Source: Leptospira ognonensis
Lineage (GTDB): Bacteria > Spirochaetota > Leptospiria > Leptospirales > Leptospiraceae
Direction of reading: 5' to 3'
DNA: 64,000 nucleotides
Assembly: GCF_004770745.1 (NCBI RefSeq)
Contig: NZ_RQGD01000022.1
Span: forward strand, 1 to 64,000
Shown here: positions 54,740 through 64,000 of the stretch, piece after piece
Layout: every line of letters begins with the position of its first letter
How positions within the stretch are numbered: the first letter of the stretch is position 1
The notes under the pieces: model-generated
Seen by the model: the letters and a program-made list of their open reading frames with translations, nothing else
What the model was told of the DNA's origin: nothing
The model's database searches: none
Program-made: the position numbers and the translations under genes

Positions 54740-57700
54740 TCATGCATGAACGCGTACTTCTTCGCCAATCGTATAACGTACTGTGCCTGATCCCAACATT
54801 TCGGATAAAATTTCCATAAGTTCGCTCGTGATTTCAATTGAAAAATGATCATGGGCTTTAATTACTTTTTTCTCTTCTCCAGTTCCCACTAAATGAAAGA
54901 ATACTGCGGAACTGCCTCTATGCACAGAAAATAGATCTTGAATTTTTAAAATGATGTCACGATTTTTATCTTCCGACATATCAATCGTTAAATGAAGCGC
55001 TTTTTCCATCTTCTTTTCAATGGTTATTTGATTCAATTCCTCGACATGGTTCACAAGTATCTGACCTTTCAGCTCGGACTCTTCCACATCAACTCGTTCC
55101 AATATCCCTTTGATAAAAAGTGTCTTATCTTCCAAAAATAATGGTTTAAAATCAGCATAGGTTCTCGGAAAAGCTACGCATTCGATTTCACCAGTTTGGT
55201 CCTCAATCATGAAGTTGATGAACTCTTCCTTCTTTTTTGTGAGTTTGATCATCTTTTTGGAAAGAACACCGGCGATCTCAACCTTCGATTTTGGTCGAAC
55301 ATCTTCTAAGTCTTCTATATGAATTGGCTTTAGGGACTTTAATTGTTCAGTAAATTTATCAAGAGGATGACCAGAAAGATAAAGACCTGTGGTTTCTTTC
55401 TCTTTTTTAAGAAGCGTGTCTAGGTCCCATTCGATGCCATCTTTAGGTAGATTGAGTGCATATCCATCATCGACACCAGTGGCACCACCAAACAAGGAAA
55501 ACTGACCCTCTTTCTCTTCCGATTGTTTCTTTTGTGCATACGAGAGTATTGAATCTGTGGATTCAAATATGCACTTTCTTGCATAACCAAAGGAATCAAA
55601 GGCTCCACCCTGGGCAAGTGCTTCCATTACTTTCTTGTTAGCGAGCCTTGTATCTAGATGAAGCGCAAATTCTTCAATATTTTTATAACCCTTCAGTTTT
55701 CTGCGATTGGAAAGAATATTCTCGGCAGCAAGTTCTCCGACGCCCTTTAGAGAAGAAAGCCCAAACCGTATGGTTTGATCATCAGTAATTTCAAAGGACA
55801 ATCCAGATTCAATGAGATCTGGTCCGAGGATACGAATGCCCATTTCTTTCGCATTATTTATGTATTTAACAACATCAGAAATTTTAGAATGGTCACCCGA
55901 GAGAAGGGCAGTTAAGTACTCAATAGCATAATTTGCCTTCAGATAGGCGGTCTGATACGTAACAAAGGCATAGGCGACAGAGTGAGATTTATTGAATCCA
56001 TATTCACCAAACTTCTCCAAGGTCTCAAAAAGTTCAGTTGCTAGCTTTTCACCGATTTTGTTCTCAGCGGCACCCTTGACAAATTTTTCCTTTAGAGCCG
56101 GCAATTTTGACTTATCTTTTTTTGCCATTGCCTTACGCAGAACATCGGAATCACCAACTGAGAAACCACCCATAATGCGTGATATTCCCATCACCTGCTC
56201 TTGGTAAACGATCACTCCGTAAGTTTCTTCTAAAACCTGGGCAAGGCTTTCGTGAGGAAATTGGACTTTTTTCTTTCCATTCTTTCTGTCCAAATAATCA
56301 TCGAGCATTCCTGATCCCATCGGACCCGGCCTGTATAACGCGAGCAAGGCGGCTATCTCTTCAAATTTCTGTACCTGAGCTTTGGCAAATAGATCCCGAA
56401 TCCCTGTCGAGGAATCAAGCTGAAAGATCCCTAATACATTGGCTTTTCGAAGGAGACTAAATGTTTTCTGATCATCTAGCGGAATCTTATCGAGATCCAA
56501 GAGGATGCCATGTCTCTTTTTAATGAGTTGTACAGCATGATGGATCGTAGTTAAGTTTTTTAATCCTAAAATATCCATCTTGATGAGACCGACTTGCTCG
56601 GACATATTCTTATCAAATTGAGTAACAATCGATCGTCCCTCTCTGCCTGCCTCACTAACAGTCGATAAAGGTACAATTTCTTCTAATGGTGATGGTGCAA
56701 TCACCACTCCTGCCGCATGTCTTCCCACTTGACGGTAGTTACCTTCTAATTTTTGAGCAATGAGAAACACTTTTTTATTTAAGTCTGACTTTTCTGCTAA
56801 ATCTTTTAAATCTTTTGAAGTATCGAGCGCCTCTTGAATCGTGATTCCTAATTTTTTAGGAAACAATTTACTCATCTCATTGACTTCAGAAAAAGGTACA
56901 TTAAAAACTCGGGCTACGTCTTTTATGGCGGCCTTTGCCGCAAGCGATCCAAAGGTAATGATTTGTCCGACTCGATTTTCACCATACTTCTGTTTGATGT
57001 AATTGATAACTTCTTCTCGCCTCTCTACGCAGAAATCGGTATCTATATCAGGCATGTCCTTTCTGTCTGGATTGAGAAATCTTTCAAAAAGAAGATTATA
57101 ACGAATCGGATCTACATTCGTAATGCCTAGGGCATAGGCAATGATACTACCTGCCGCAGAACCCCTTCCGGGTCCCACAGGAATTCCCGTGTGACGAGCA
57201 AAATTGATATAATCTTGCACGATGAGAAAATAGCCCGCAAAGTGCATATTGCGAATCGTTTGCATTTCAAATTCTGTTCTGTCTTTGATGACCTGTGTAA
57301 TCTCAGGATATTTTTCGTTGATCCCATCCCAGACTAATTTTTCAAGATAGCTATCTGTATCATAACCTGTTGGTACATCAAACGGAGGCAGCAAAGGATT
57401 GCCGAATTGAAAATTTAACGAACATTTATCGCGAATTGCTAAAGTATTATAAAATGCTTCTTGATGGTCAGGAAATATGGAAAACATTTCCTTGGGACTT
57501 TTCACATAAAAATTTTGATTGAAACCGAATCTCATCTCATCATCAATATTTTTTCGCATTCCAATACGTAATAAGATATCTTGTGCTTCTCTATCATCTT
57601 TAGTAAGGAAGTGCGAATCGTTCGTTAGAACGAGAGGAATGCCTGTTCGTTTCGAGAATCCCATCACGGCCTCGGCGACGGTTCTTTGTTCTGGAATCCC

Positions 57701-58240
57701 ATGATCCTGGATTTCTAAGTAAAAATCCTCTTTCCTGAATATTTCATGCAACTTCCCAGCTAACGCAAATGCTTTATCTTCTTTACCTTCTAGTATCTTT
57801 CGGTTCACCTCACCGGCAAGACAGGCTGTGAGACATACGAGACCTTCACTGTGCCTTTCTAACAGATCATAGTCGATTCTTGGCTTGCGATAAAATCCTT
57901 CCGTAAAGGAACGGCTCGCAAGTTTGATCATATTTTTATAGCCTAACTCATTTTTACAAAGAAGAATGATGTGATAGGCACCACCATCAGCGATTTCATC
58001 AAGCTCTGTCTCAGCAGAGCGTGAGGGGGTTACATAGAATTCGCAGCCTATGATCGGTTTGACATCATGTTTAATGGCTTCTTTATAAAACTCGATCGCA
58101 CCGTACATATTCCCATGGTCCGTGATGGCAACCGAGCTCATTCCCAATTCCTTGACACGCTTCATTAGATCGGGGATGCGGATAGCACCATCGAGCATCG
58201 AGTATGTAGTGTGTAAGTGTAAATGCGAGAAATCGTCCAT
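54740..58240 (-). CDS. dnaE: DNA polymerase III alpha subunit
   Basis: An 1166-residue DnaE. The N-terminal PHP domain ([26 protein letters not shown]) is followed by the polymerase core: [12 protein letters not shown] and [12 protein letters not shown] with catalytic aspartates. Later come YQEQVMGIS, the helix-hairpin-helix region with [10 protein letters not shown], and a C-terminal OB fold (IAGVLSKK...[19 protein letters not shown], in two parts). It is the replicative polymerase. The length and layout match DnaE1-type rather than PolC. The ATG has no strong ribosome binding site. Confidence 0.96.
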   Translation of the reverse strand: MDDFSHLHLHTTYSMLDGAIRIPDLMKRVKELGMSSVAITDHGNMYGAIEFYKEAIKHDVKPIIGCEFYVTPSRSAETELDEIADGGAYHIILLCKNELGYKNMIKLASRSFTEGFYRKPRIDYDLLERHSEGLVCLTACLAGEVNRKILEGKEDKAFALAGKLHEIFRKEDFYLEIQDHGIPEQRTVAEAVMGFSKRTGIPLVLTNDSHFLTKDDREAQDILLRIGMRKNIDDEMRFGFNQNFYVKSPKEMFSIFPDHQEAFYNTLAIRDKCSLNFQFGNPLLPPFDVPTGYDTDSYLEKLVWDGINEKYPEITQVIKDRTEFEMQTIRNMHFAGYFLIVQDYINFARHTGIPVGPGRGSAAGSIIAYALGITNVDPIRYNLLFERFLNPDRKDMPDIDTDFCVERREEVINYIKQKYGENRVGQIITFGSLAAKAAIKDVARVFNVPFSEVNEMSKLFPKKLGITIQEALDTSKDLKDLAEKSDLNKKVFLIAQKLEGNYRQVGRHAAGVVIAPSPLEEIVPLSTVSEAGREGRSIVTQFDKNMSEQVGLIKMDILGLKNLTTIHHAVQLIKKRHGILLDLDKIPLDDQKTFSLLRKANVLGIFQLDSSTGIRDLFAKAQVQKFEEIAALLALYRPGPMGSGMLDDYLDRKNGKKKVQFPHESLAQVLEETYGVIVYQEQVMGISRIMGGFSVGDSDVLRKAMAKKDKSKLPALKEKFVKGAAENKIGEKLATELFETLEKFGEYGFNKSHSVAYAFVTYQTAYLKANYAIEYLTALLSGDHSKISDVVKYINNAKEMGIRILGPDLIESGLSFEITDDQTIRFGLSSLKGVGELAAENILSNRRKLKGYKNIEEFALHLDTRLANKKVMEALAQGGAFDSFGYARKCIFESTDSILSYAQKKQSEEKEGQFSLFGGATGVDDGYALNLPKDGIEWDLDTLLKKEKETTGLYLSGHPLDKFTEQLKSLKPIHIEDLEDVRPKSKVEIAGVLSKKMIKLTKKKEEFINFMIEDQTGEIECVAFPRTYADFKPLFLEDKTLFIKGILERVDVEESELKGQILVNHVEELNQITIEKKMEKALHLTIDMSEDKNRDIILKIQDLFSVHRGSSAVFFHLVGTGEEKKVIKAHDHFSIEITSELMEILSEMLGSGTVRYTIGEEVRVHA

Positions 58241-58398
58241 GGCTCAAGTGACATAGTCGCGCCAATGCCATCTGAAGTAAAGTCTGCTTGGAATTTCTGA
58301 TTCAGATTTTTAAGTGGGATTGACCAATGCCAAAATAGGGGACTAGATTCCAACCTCAAAAGGAGGGGATTGATTCTCCAAACTTCAGGATTATTTTC

Positions 58399-58956
58399 AT
58401 GGAAATCATACTCGTACGCCATCCCGAAACCATAGCTCCAAAAGGAATGTGTTATGGAAGTCTGGATTTGGAACTAAAAGATCCTGTGGAAATCACTCGA
58501 GAAAGAGTCATTCAAAACCTAACAGATCGCCCCGATTTAATCATCGCTAGCCCCCTTCCCCGGGCAAAAAAATTAGCCGACTCCCTTGCTGAATATTTTA
58601 ACCACAAAGAAGTAAAAACTGACGACCGTTTAATGGAAATGCACTTCGGCGATTGGGAAGGTAAAATGTGGGATGAATTACCTAAATATGAAACGAAACA
58701 TTGGATGAAAAATTTTGTGACGGCAAATGCACCTAACGGTGAATCCTTTCTTGAACTAGAAAAAAGAGTGCTACATTTTGCAGAAGAGTGGTGGTTGCAT
58801 CCTACCAATCCGAAAATTCAAAATCTTGAAAATCGGCGCCTAATGATCGTTTCTCACTCCGCACCGATTCGAGTTCTAATCTGTCAAAGACAAGGGATCC
58901 CACTTGCACAAGCGTTTAAGTTAAACGTTGACTTTGGTTCTGTTACGATCCTCTAG
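58399..58956 (+). CDS. histidine phosphatase, alpha-ribazole phosphatase (CobC)-like
   Basis: A 185-residue histidine phosphatase. The phosphohistidine motif is [22 protein letters not shown] (split here as VRHPET and CYGSLDLEL), where Pro replaces the usual Gly of RHG, as in many CobC enzymes. The second His is in IVSHSAPIR. CobC removes the phosphate of alpha-ribazole-5'-phosphate in cobamide assembly, and a general phosphatase role remains possible. AGGA is eight bases before the ATG. The 3' end overlaps gatB by 4 bp. Confidence 0.75.
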   Translation: MEIILVRHPETIAPKGMCYGSLDLELKDPVEITRERVIQNLTDRPDLIIASPLPRAKKLADSLAEYFNHKEVKTDDRLMEMHFGDWEGKMWDELPKYETKHWMKNFVTANAPNGESFLELEKRVLHFAEEWWLHPTNPKIQNLENRRLMIVSHSAPIRVLICQRQGIPLAQAFKLNVDFGSVTIL

Positions 58957-60419
58957 TCTCTCTGTTTTTTCTCACCGAGGGGACCAAGCTTCGATAGGAT
59001 CATCTCGTTCACAAGTTTCGGATCGGCTTTACCTTTGGTTTCTTTCATCACAGCACCTACAATCGCACCTAAGGCACGATCCTTGCCATTTTTCCAAGCT
59101 TCTACCGACTCGGTTTGAGATTCCAAAACACGTATCACGATTTCTTCAATCGCTTTATCATCTCTAACTACTTTAAGTCCTTTTGCTTCTACAATTGCCT
59201 CTGGCTGGTCTGTGCTTGTTAGCATGTCTTCAAAAATGGTTTTGGCAATTTTCCCTGTGATTTCGCCACTAGCAATCATTGCGACAAGCTTACCTATACG
59301 TTCCGGACCAACACTAAATTCTTCAATTGAAATGTTTTCTTTATTAACGATACCCAGAACTTCATCCTTCACCCAGTTGGAAGTTTTTTTGGCATCTTTA
59401 GATATCACTAGAGCCTTTTCGAAATACTCAGCTATTTCTCGTTCACTCGTGAGGACCTCTGCATCATATTCTGGAAGTCCTAAATCTTTAATATATCTTT
59501 CTTTTTTAGCGCGTGGCAGCTCAGGTAGATGTCTGCGAATATCATCTATATATTTGTCAGTGATCACTATCGACGGAAGATCTGGTTCTGGAAAATAGCG
59601 ATAGTCATGGCTCATTTCCTTACTGCGCATGGGAATGGTTTTTAGAAGAGCCGCATCCCAAAGTTTTGTCATCTGCTTAAAAGACTCGCCTCGAGAATAA
59701 ACATCTTTTTGCCACTCTATTTCGTAATCTATCGCTTGTTTGACGGCCTTAAACGAATTTAAGTTTTTAATCTCAACGCGAGTTCGAAATCCTTTTTCGC
59801 CTTTAGGTCGAATGGAAACATTGGCATCACATCTGAGGGATCCTTCTTCCATATTACAATCAGAAACTTGTATGTATCTCAGAAGGGTTTTCAATTCATT
59901 TAGGTAGGCATAAGCTTCATCCGAAGAACGAATGTCAGGCTCTGAAACGATCTCAATTAAAGGGGTACCAGCTCTATTATAATCAACATAAGATCGATTT
60001 ACGGATGAATCATGAGAGTGGATCAATTTTCCAGCATCTTCTTCCATATGTATCCGAGTTAGAGGAACAAACTTTTCAGTATCCTGACCCTTCCATTTAA
60101 CAAAAATTCCACCCTTGGTGGCATAAGGCTTGTCGAACTGAGAAATTTGATATCCTTTCGGTAAGTCAGGATAAAAATAATTTTTGCGATCAAACTTTGT
60201 GAACTGCGTGATCTCACATCCGAGCGCTAGGCCAGCACGGACTGCTTTTTCTAAAACCACTTCATTTAAAACAGGCAATGTTCCCGGAAGAGCCACACAA
60301 AGAGTAGAGATATGCGTATTGGGAGAACCGCCAAATTCGTTTGTGGCGGTTGAGAAAATTTTTGACTGGGTGTTCAACTGAACGTGGACTTCGAGTCCGA
60401 TGATTACTTCGTATTCCAT
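58953..60419 (-). CDS. gatB: aspartyl/glutamyl-tRNA amidotransferase subunit B
   Basis: A 488-residue GatB. It opens with [20 protein letters not shown], continues with [19 protein letters not shown] and [17 protein letters not shown], then the helical domain and the C-terminal YqeY-like tail ([16 protein letters not shown]). It converts Glu-tRNA-Gln or Asp-tRNA-Asn to the amide form with GatA and GatC, which lie outside the window. The stop overlaps that of the phosphatase gene. Confidence 0.96.
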   Translation of the reverse strand: MEYEVIIGLEVHVQLNTQSKIFSTATNEFGGSPNTHISTLCVALPGTLPVLNEVVLEKAVRAGLALGCEITQFTKFDRKNYFYPDLPKGYQISQFDKPYATKGGIFVKWKGQDTEKFVPLTRIHMEEDAGKLIHSHDSSVNRSYVDYNRAGTPLIEIVSEPDIRSSDEAYAYLNELKTLLRYIQVSDCNMEEGSLRCDANVSIRPKGEKGFRTRVEIKNLNSFKAVKQAIDYEIEWQKDVYSRGESFKQMTKLWDAALLKTIPMRSKEMSHDYRYFPEPDLPSIVITDKYIDDIRRHLPELPRAKKERYIKDLGLPEYDAEVLTSEREIAEYFEKALVISKDAKKTSNWVKDEVLGIVNKENISIEEFSVGPERIGKLVAMIASGEITGKIAKTIFEDMLTSTDQPEAIVEAKGLKVVRDDKAIEEIVIRVLESQTESVEAWKNGKDRALGAIVGAVMKETKGKADPKLVNEMILSKLGPLGEKKQRD

Positions 60420-60474
60420 GGTATAGAAACAGGATTTCTAGCAAAAATCCAGGTGGCAATTGAAAAACCCTGGA

Positions 60475-61572
60475 TCAGACGTCTGAATTTCTTTCTAGCA
60501 CGGCTTTGTATAAGTTTTTTTGCTCAGCTGAGATCGAAACCTCGCCATTTTGATGAAGTTTTTTAGTAAAATCTGATAGCTCTCTCACCCGATCTTTAAA
60601 AGCAATGCCAAGCTTCCTATCTTCAAACGCAATATGCGATAAAAGCCAATTCTTTAAATCTTGTATTAGATGAGCGGCAACGAGCCGATCTCCTTTTTTG
60701 TTTTCATCACTTCTTAGTTGGACGAAGTCGATAAAACGCTTATGTTGCTTCATATGATTGGCAAAATCAACATATCGGAACTGGCGCATAATTCGATCTT
60801 CTACAGAAAAATGATCCTTAGTATAATCGATTGCTTGGACTATTATATTATGTAAAACTTCATTTGTAACATTTCCAGAAGCTAATATTTTATCTAGCTC
60901 AACGATCATTTTGAGGAGCCACATATGTTGAAGGTCTATTATGGGTATGTTAGTCGCTAGATTGTATGTTCTCCAAATTTTCCGAATATCCTGAACGATG
61001 TCAGAAGATTCAGAAGTTTGGACTTGGGTAGATTCTTCAGCTGCTGATATATTTTGATAGATCAATAATTGATCTTTCGAGATTGTATATTTCCTCTCTT
61101 TTAATATCTGATTAGAATATTTGTTAACCTTTATATCTTGTTTATTAAAAAAATCTGCATAGTCTGCATCATCATGTAGTATATGCTGAAAGAGCCATTT
61201 TTTCAAAATCTGTAGTAAACCAAGTGCGGCAACTTCATCATTCTCCGCGCCGCTAAATTTTTCAGCAAGCTTCGCTACGAAATTCCTGTGACCTTCAACA
61301 TGCTGTTCAAAATTCGGATAATTAAAATGGCTTAAAATGTCTTCTTCCAGAGCAAAATGTTCTGAGACGTATTCAAGAGCCCTGGTAAACGACAATTTAA
61401 CGTCATCTGAGAATGATTCTAAAGTTACATCCGTTAAAGCTTCTTCCAGATTTAAAATTGTATAAACAAGCCACAGGTGTTGCAGGTCAATAATGGGAAT
61501 CCCAAGACTGAACGGCTGGCTAAACCACAAATTTTTAAGCTCTTCCAATTTTTTAGCAGGATCTTTAGGCAT
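60475..61572 (-). CDS. tandem hemerythrin protein
   Basis: A 365-residue protein with two bacteriohemerythrin domains. Repeat 1 (residues about 15-145) has IIDLQHLWLVY, HFALEED, HVEGHRNF and HILHDDADYAD. Repeat 2 (about 195-320) has IIDLQHMWLLK, HFSVEDR, HMKQHKRF and HIAFEDRK. The iron ligands (five His, one Glu, one Asp) can be matched in both. It should hold two di-iron oxygen-binding sites and may sense or carry oxygen. The ATG has AGGAG one base away. It lies 45 bp downstream of the HD-GYP-like gene. Confidence 0.86.
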   Translation of the reverse strand: MPKDPAKKLEELKNLWFSQPFSLGIPIIDLQHLWLVYTILNLEEALTDVTLESFSDDVKLSFTRALEYVSEHFALEEDILSHFNYPNFEQHVEGHRNFVAKLAEKFSGAENDEVAALGLLQILKKWLFQHILHDDADYADFFNKQDIKVNKYSNQILKERKYTISKDQLLIYQNISAAEESTQVQTSESSDIVQDIRKIWRTYNLATNIPIIDLQHMWLLKMIVELDKILASGNVTNEVLHNIIVQAIDYTKDHFSVEDRIMRQFRYVDFANHMKQHKRFIDFVQLRSDENKKGDRLVAAHLIQDLKNWLLSHIAFEDRKLGIAFKDRVRELSDFTKKLHQNGEVSISAEQKNLYKAVLERNSDV

Positions 61573-61617
61573 GCTCCTACTAAATTTACGGGAATTCCGA
61601 CTAGGTCATTTCATTTT

Positions 61618-63078
61618 TTAACCGACGGTGCTTAGTTTGCTCGCCATTTCAAAGAGGGGGCCATTCAAAATGGGATCGATCAGGTAAATGATTCTTTGGG
61701 TGCTCGATGTTTGTGATGCGAGATCCGTGATGGCTCTTCTTCTATCCATTTTAATCTCTTGTGTATCAAAGTCTTCAATATGATATTTTAAACCCCGTTT
61801 AAAGATAGGTTTAATGGTGCAGATTCTTTGAATTTTTGGCCTTGTTTGGTATCGATCCAATTCTATGACTTGGCAGATATCGAAGTGGGCGCGTTTTTCC
61901 GAATCTACTGACGCTGTAATGACAAAATCTCCAAGGTTTATAATGTTTTCATTATTGGTCAAACTTGCTCCCACGTAGTCTAACAAGTGTCTTATGTTTT
62001 TGTTACTATACGAGAAAAAGGAATCATTTACGATTATTTTTAAGGCAGTAGAGGATTTGTAAGCAGGGCGCCAAGATTGATTGGTAGTGAGCGATGCATA
62101 TTCGCTTGCCAAAGAAAGAATCGCAATATCCTCTTCAAAATTTACTGAAGATACATTACTCTCTTGGATTTTTAATTGAACCTCAATGTCTTCAATGATC
62201 TTTTTCTTACTTAAATCTTTCAAAAATTTATCTCTAACGAGCATTAACTTATTGAAAACGTTTTTTGTATCTGGAAAATTATTATTTAAACCGTTACCTC
62301 GAAAAGGACGATGATGGTTCAATACCAAGGTACGAACTTCTGTTGGAATATCGGAAGCAGACAAAGTCATTAGGTAGCTGAGAGTGGGATGTTGTTGGAT
62401 AAGGGCGTATTCTTCTTTTCCAAGCTTAGGACTATCGCTTAGACTTAACTTTGAATAGCCGATATCGGCTAGAAAACTTGCGGTCATGACAGCAAGATGA
62501 TCTTTCTTATTGGGTTTTTTATCTTCGTCTGTTACTATTTTTTTTGTTCTTACTTTCATACCCATCGCAACAATCGTGCGTTTTGTCATAAGTTCAGATT
62601 CTAATGGTACACCTGCCACATTCAATATCTCTAATATGTTAAACAATCCATGTTCGAAATCGGGATTACTGGTAAAATCATCTAAGACGGCATTCATCGA
62701 TTTTTGAACTCTTGCAGAATGCTCCAAAGAGAAAGTTTCCTTCCTTAGATCGTTCAGAAGAGAAGCAGTCTGCTTTGCAAATTCGGTCGTCTTTTCTGCA
62801 TCAAATAGTTTTACATTTTTGGAATCAGTCTCTGTGGAAGTTCCTACGCTGATCCTTTGGTGATCTTTGGCAAGATAATAAGCACCTTGGAGTTCTATCC
62901 GGAGCAACTTACCAAAATCATCTTCGGTAGGATTCTTTTTTTTCGACATAAGGAGTTTTCCCTCCTTATCATACAAATCAATGGATATATATTTGTTCTT
63001 TCGAAAAGAATTTAGGGAATCTTCTGAGAATTCAAATTGTATCAGTTGATCTGTCGAAATCGATTCTTGCTCGCTCAC
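61618..63078 (-). CDS. degenerate HD-GYP-like protein
   Basis: A 486-residue protein. Residues about 190-290 resemble an HD-GYP hydrolase: ASFLADIGYSKL stands where 'HDIGK' is usual, ALIQQHPTLSYLMTL matches the QHP helix, and LNHHRPFRGNG aligns with the HE-x-x-DGxGYP region. The HD pair (Ala-Asp here) and the GYP are lost, so c-di-GMP hydrolysis is unlikely. The first 115 residues are unrecognised. The GTG start has AGGA about five bases upstream. It precedes the tandem hemerythrin, perhaps making an oxygen-linked signalling pair. Confidence 0.7.
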   Translation of the reverse strand: MSEQESISTDQLIQFEFSEDSLNSFRKNKYISIDLYDKEGKLLMSKKKNPTEDDFGKLLRIELQGAYYLAKDHQRISVGTSTETDSKNVKLFDAEKTTEFAKQTASLLNDLRKETFSLEHSARVQKSMNAVLDDFTSNPDFEHGLFNILEILNVAGVPLESELMTKRTIVAMGMKVRTKKIVTDEDKKPNKKDHLAVMTASFLADIGYSKLSLSDSPKLGKEEYALIQQHPTLSYLMTLSASDIPTEVRTLVLNHHRPFRGNGLNNNFPDTKNVFNKLMLVRDKFLKDLSKKKIIEDIEVQLKIQESNVSSVNFEEDIAILSLASEYASLTTNQSWRPAYKSSTALKIIVNDSFFSYSNKNIRHLLDYVGASLTNNENIINLGDFVITASVDSEKRAHFDICQVIELDRYQTRPKIQRICTIKPIFKRGLKYHIEDFDTQEIKMDRRRAITDLASQTSSTQRIIYLIDPILNGPLFEMASKLSTVG

Positions 63079-63177
63079 AATTCCTGCCTTTAAAAATAGA
63101 TACGAAGATCCCTAAGATAGGACGAAACAAACATTAGAATCTTTCTCATTTTTTTAAAAAATACCCTGATTGCTACG

Positions 63178-63212
63178 AAAAGAAGGCCAGACTGCCCGAA
63201 GGCAGCAATCTT
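63178..63212 (-). terminator. hairpin terminator of the aldehyde dehydrogenase gene
   Basis: Read on the minus strand, CTGCC and GGCAG (63201-63205 and 63192-63196) close a TTCG tetraloop, a very stable loop on a C-G pair. Outer bases GAAAAGA and TCTTTTC allow further pairing. A T-rich run follows. It lies just past the stop of the dehydrogenase gene. Confidence 0.6.
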
Positions 63213-63220
63213 TTCTCAGA

Positions 63221-64000
63221 TTAAACAAACCACTTTGTCGTAGTGTTTACAATAAATCTCACAAAACCAGTATAAGGTGGGTACATCAGAGTTGGCATCG
63301 AGAGCTTTGGAGATTGTAAGACAGACCTTTCATGTGAAAAAGCCTTAAAGCCAAAGTGTCCATGGTAACTACCGTGGCCAGAATGATTGATCCCGCCGAA
63401 TGGAAGATTTGAATTTACTAAATGTAGGATCACGTCATTGATTACAGAGCCGCCAGCAGAAGTTCTTTGCAGGATGTATTTTGAAGTTTTGTTACTATCT
63501 GTGAATATATAAAGTGCGAGTGGTTTTGGTTTCGAATTTACAATTCCAATCGCTTCATCCAAAGTATCATATCCAATAATTGGCAATAGTGGTCCAAAGA
63601 TCTCATCTTCCATAATTTTTGCATTTAAAGGAACATCTACGAGAATGGTTGGCGAAATGAAATTATCATTGCTATTGACCGTTCCACCAAATGCAATTTT
63701 TGCACCTTTCTTCACGGACTCATCAATGTAACCAGAAACCCGAGCAAAATTTCTCGAATTGATGATACGGCAAAAATCTGCGTTCGTTTGGAATTGATCG
63801 TCTTTTGATTTAAAATACTTTTCTGTTGCAAGTTTTGCATAGTTTACGAAGGCATCCACTTTAGTTTTCGGGATCAGCAGATAATCCGGAGCAACACAAG
63901 TCTGTCCTGCGTTTAAAAACTTACCCCACATGATGCGCTCAGCTGCTAGTTTTAAGTCAGCATCCTCTGCAATGATTGAAGGAGACTTGCCACCTAACTC
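63221..64000 (-). CDS. aldehyde dehydrogenase, class 3 type (5' part outside window)
   Basis: About 259 residues are visible; the coding frame is open through the last base, with [13 protein letters not shown] at the edge, so the N-terminal half is beyond the window. The catalytic Cys is in [13 protein letters not shown] and the C-terminal region contains [19 protein letters not shown] and YPPYT, both typical of class 3 (fatty or aromatic) aldehyde dehydrogenases. The C-terminal residues [14 protein letters not shown] are hydrophobic and may contact membrane. It oxidises aldehydes with NAD(P). Confidence 0.9.
   Translation of the reverse strand, partial: ELGGKSPSIIAEDADLKLAAERIMWGKFLNAGQTCVAPDYLLIPKTKVDAFVNYAKLATEKYFKSKDDQFQTNADFCRIINSRNFARVSGYIDESVKKGAKIAFGGTVNSNDNFISPTILVDVPLNAKIMEDEIFGPLLPIIGYDTLDEAIGIVNSKPKPLALYIFTDSNKTSKYILQRTSAGGSVINDVILHLVNSNLPFGGINHSGHGSYHGHFGFKAFSHERSVLQSPKLSMPTLMYPPYTGFVRFIVNTTTKWFV

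Noticed and set aside
1..64000. CRISPR arrays, tRNA or rRNA genes, IS elements and prophage
   Set aside because: No repeat-spacer pattern, no tRNA-like T-loop context, no transposase or integrase motif was found on reading either strand.

Overview
This window reads as chromosomal DNA of a spirochaete, most likely Leptospira and probably the saprophytic L. biflexa-type branch. The grounds are the moderately low G+C content, the many lipoproteins with short hydrophobic signal peptides ending in a lipobox Cys, PEGA-domain and chemotaxis proteins, several housekeeping genes (secA, dnaE, gatB, lpdA, mtnA, msrA), and many cyclic-nucleotide and c-di-GMP-type signalling proteins. The genus call is inference, since no rRNA or species marker is present. 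Coding density is high and no gap without a gene exceeds about 300 bp. I saw no rRNA, tRNA, CRISPR array, insertion sequence, integrase or phage genes.

Layout. 0.1-8 kb is a minus-strand run: a glycosyltransferase, a small Cys-cluster protein, an RnfC-like iron-sulfur protein with an RnfD-like membrane partner, a PtsN-type phosphocarrier, two oligopeptide-type ABC permeases and a PEGA-repeat protein. 8-11 kb holds a large membrane/TPR-like protein coupled to an orphan MotA-like protein. 11-14.7 kb carries an RlmK-type rRNA methyltransferase on the minus strand, then RNase H, a lipoprotein, a Fur-family regulator and a CCA/poly(A) nucleotidyltransferase in a tight plus-strand cluster. 14.9-19.7 kb has a porin, two lipoproteins and a chemoreceptor. 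19.7-23.7 kb is secA, a glutamine-amidotransferase-like protein and a TlpA-like lipoprotein on the minus strand.

23.9-28.3 kb has an acidic-tailed protein that may be RNA polymerase omega, a Maf/DUF115-like protein that seems to start at ATT, an ATPase-HDOD fusion and an ABC ATPase. 28.4-32.1 kb is a giant multi-module lipoprotein ending in a YfaP-like domain. 32.3-40.5 kb is a plus-strand series: DUF445 membrane protein, epimerase, secreted protein, histidine kinase, a small protein, a PuuD-like membrane protein and an adenylate cyclase with a duplicated membrane sensor. 40.5-48.6 kb has lpdA, a methyltransferase, an operon of degenerate GAF-GGDEF, CheX-like, alpha/beta hydrolase and FapA-like genes, and the methionine-related pair msrA-mtnA. 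A phasin-like gene at 48.7 kb is preceded by two matched palindromes.

The most unusual locus is 49.0-53.3 kb. It is a minus-strand operon of an ECF-like sigma factor, a cysteine-containing anti-sigma-like protein, a CHAT caspase-like protease and a Cys-cluster protein, divergent from an M23 peptidase. The arrangement suggests protease-controlled sigma-factor signalling. The right end holds a small secreted Cys-rich protein, dnaE, an alpha-ribazole-phosphatase-like enzyme, gatB, a tandem hemerythrin protein, a degenerate HD-GYP-like protein and the 3' part of a class-3 aldehyde dehydrogenase that runs off the window.
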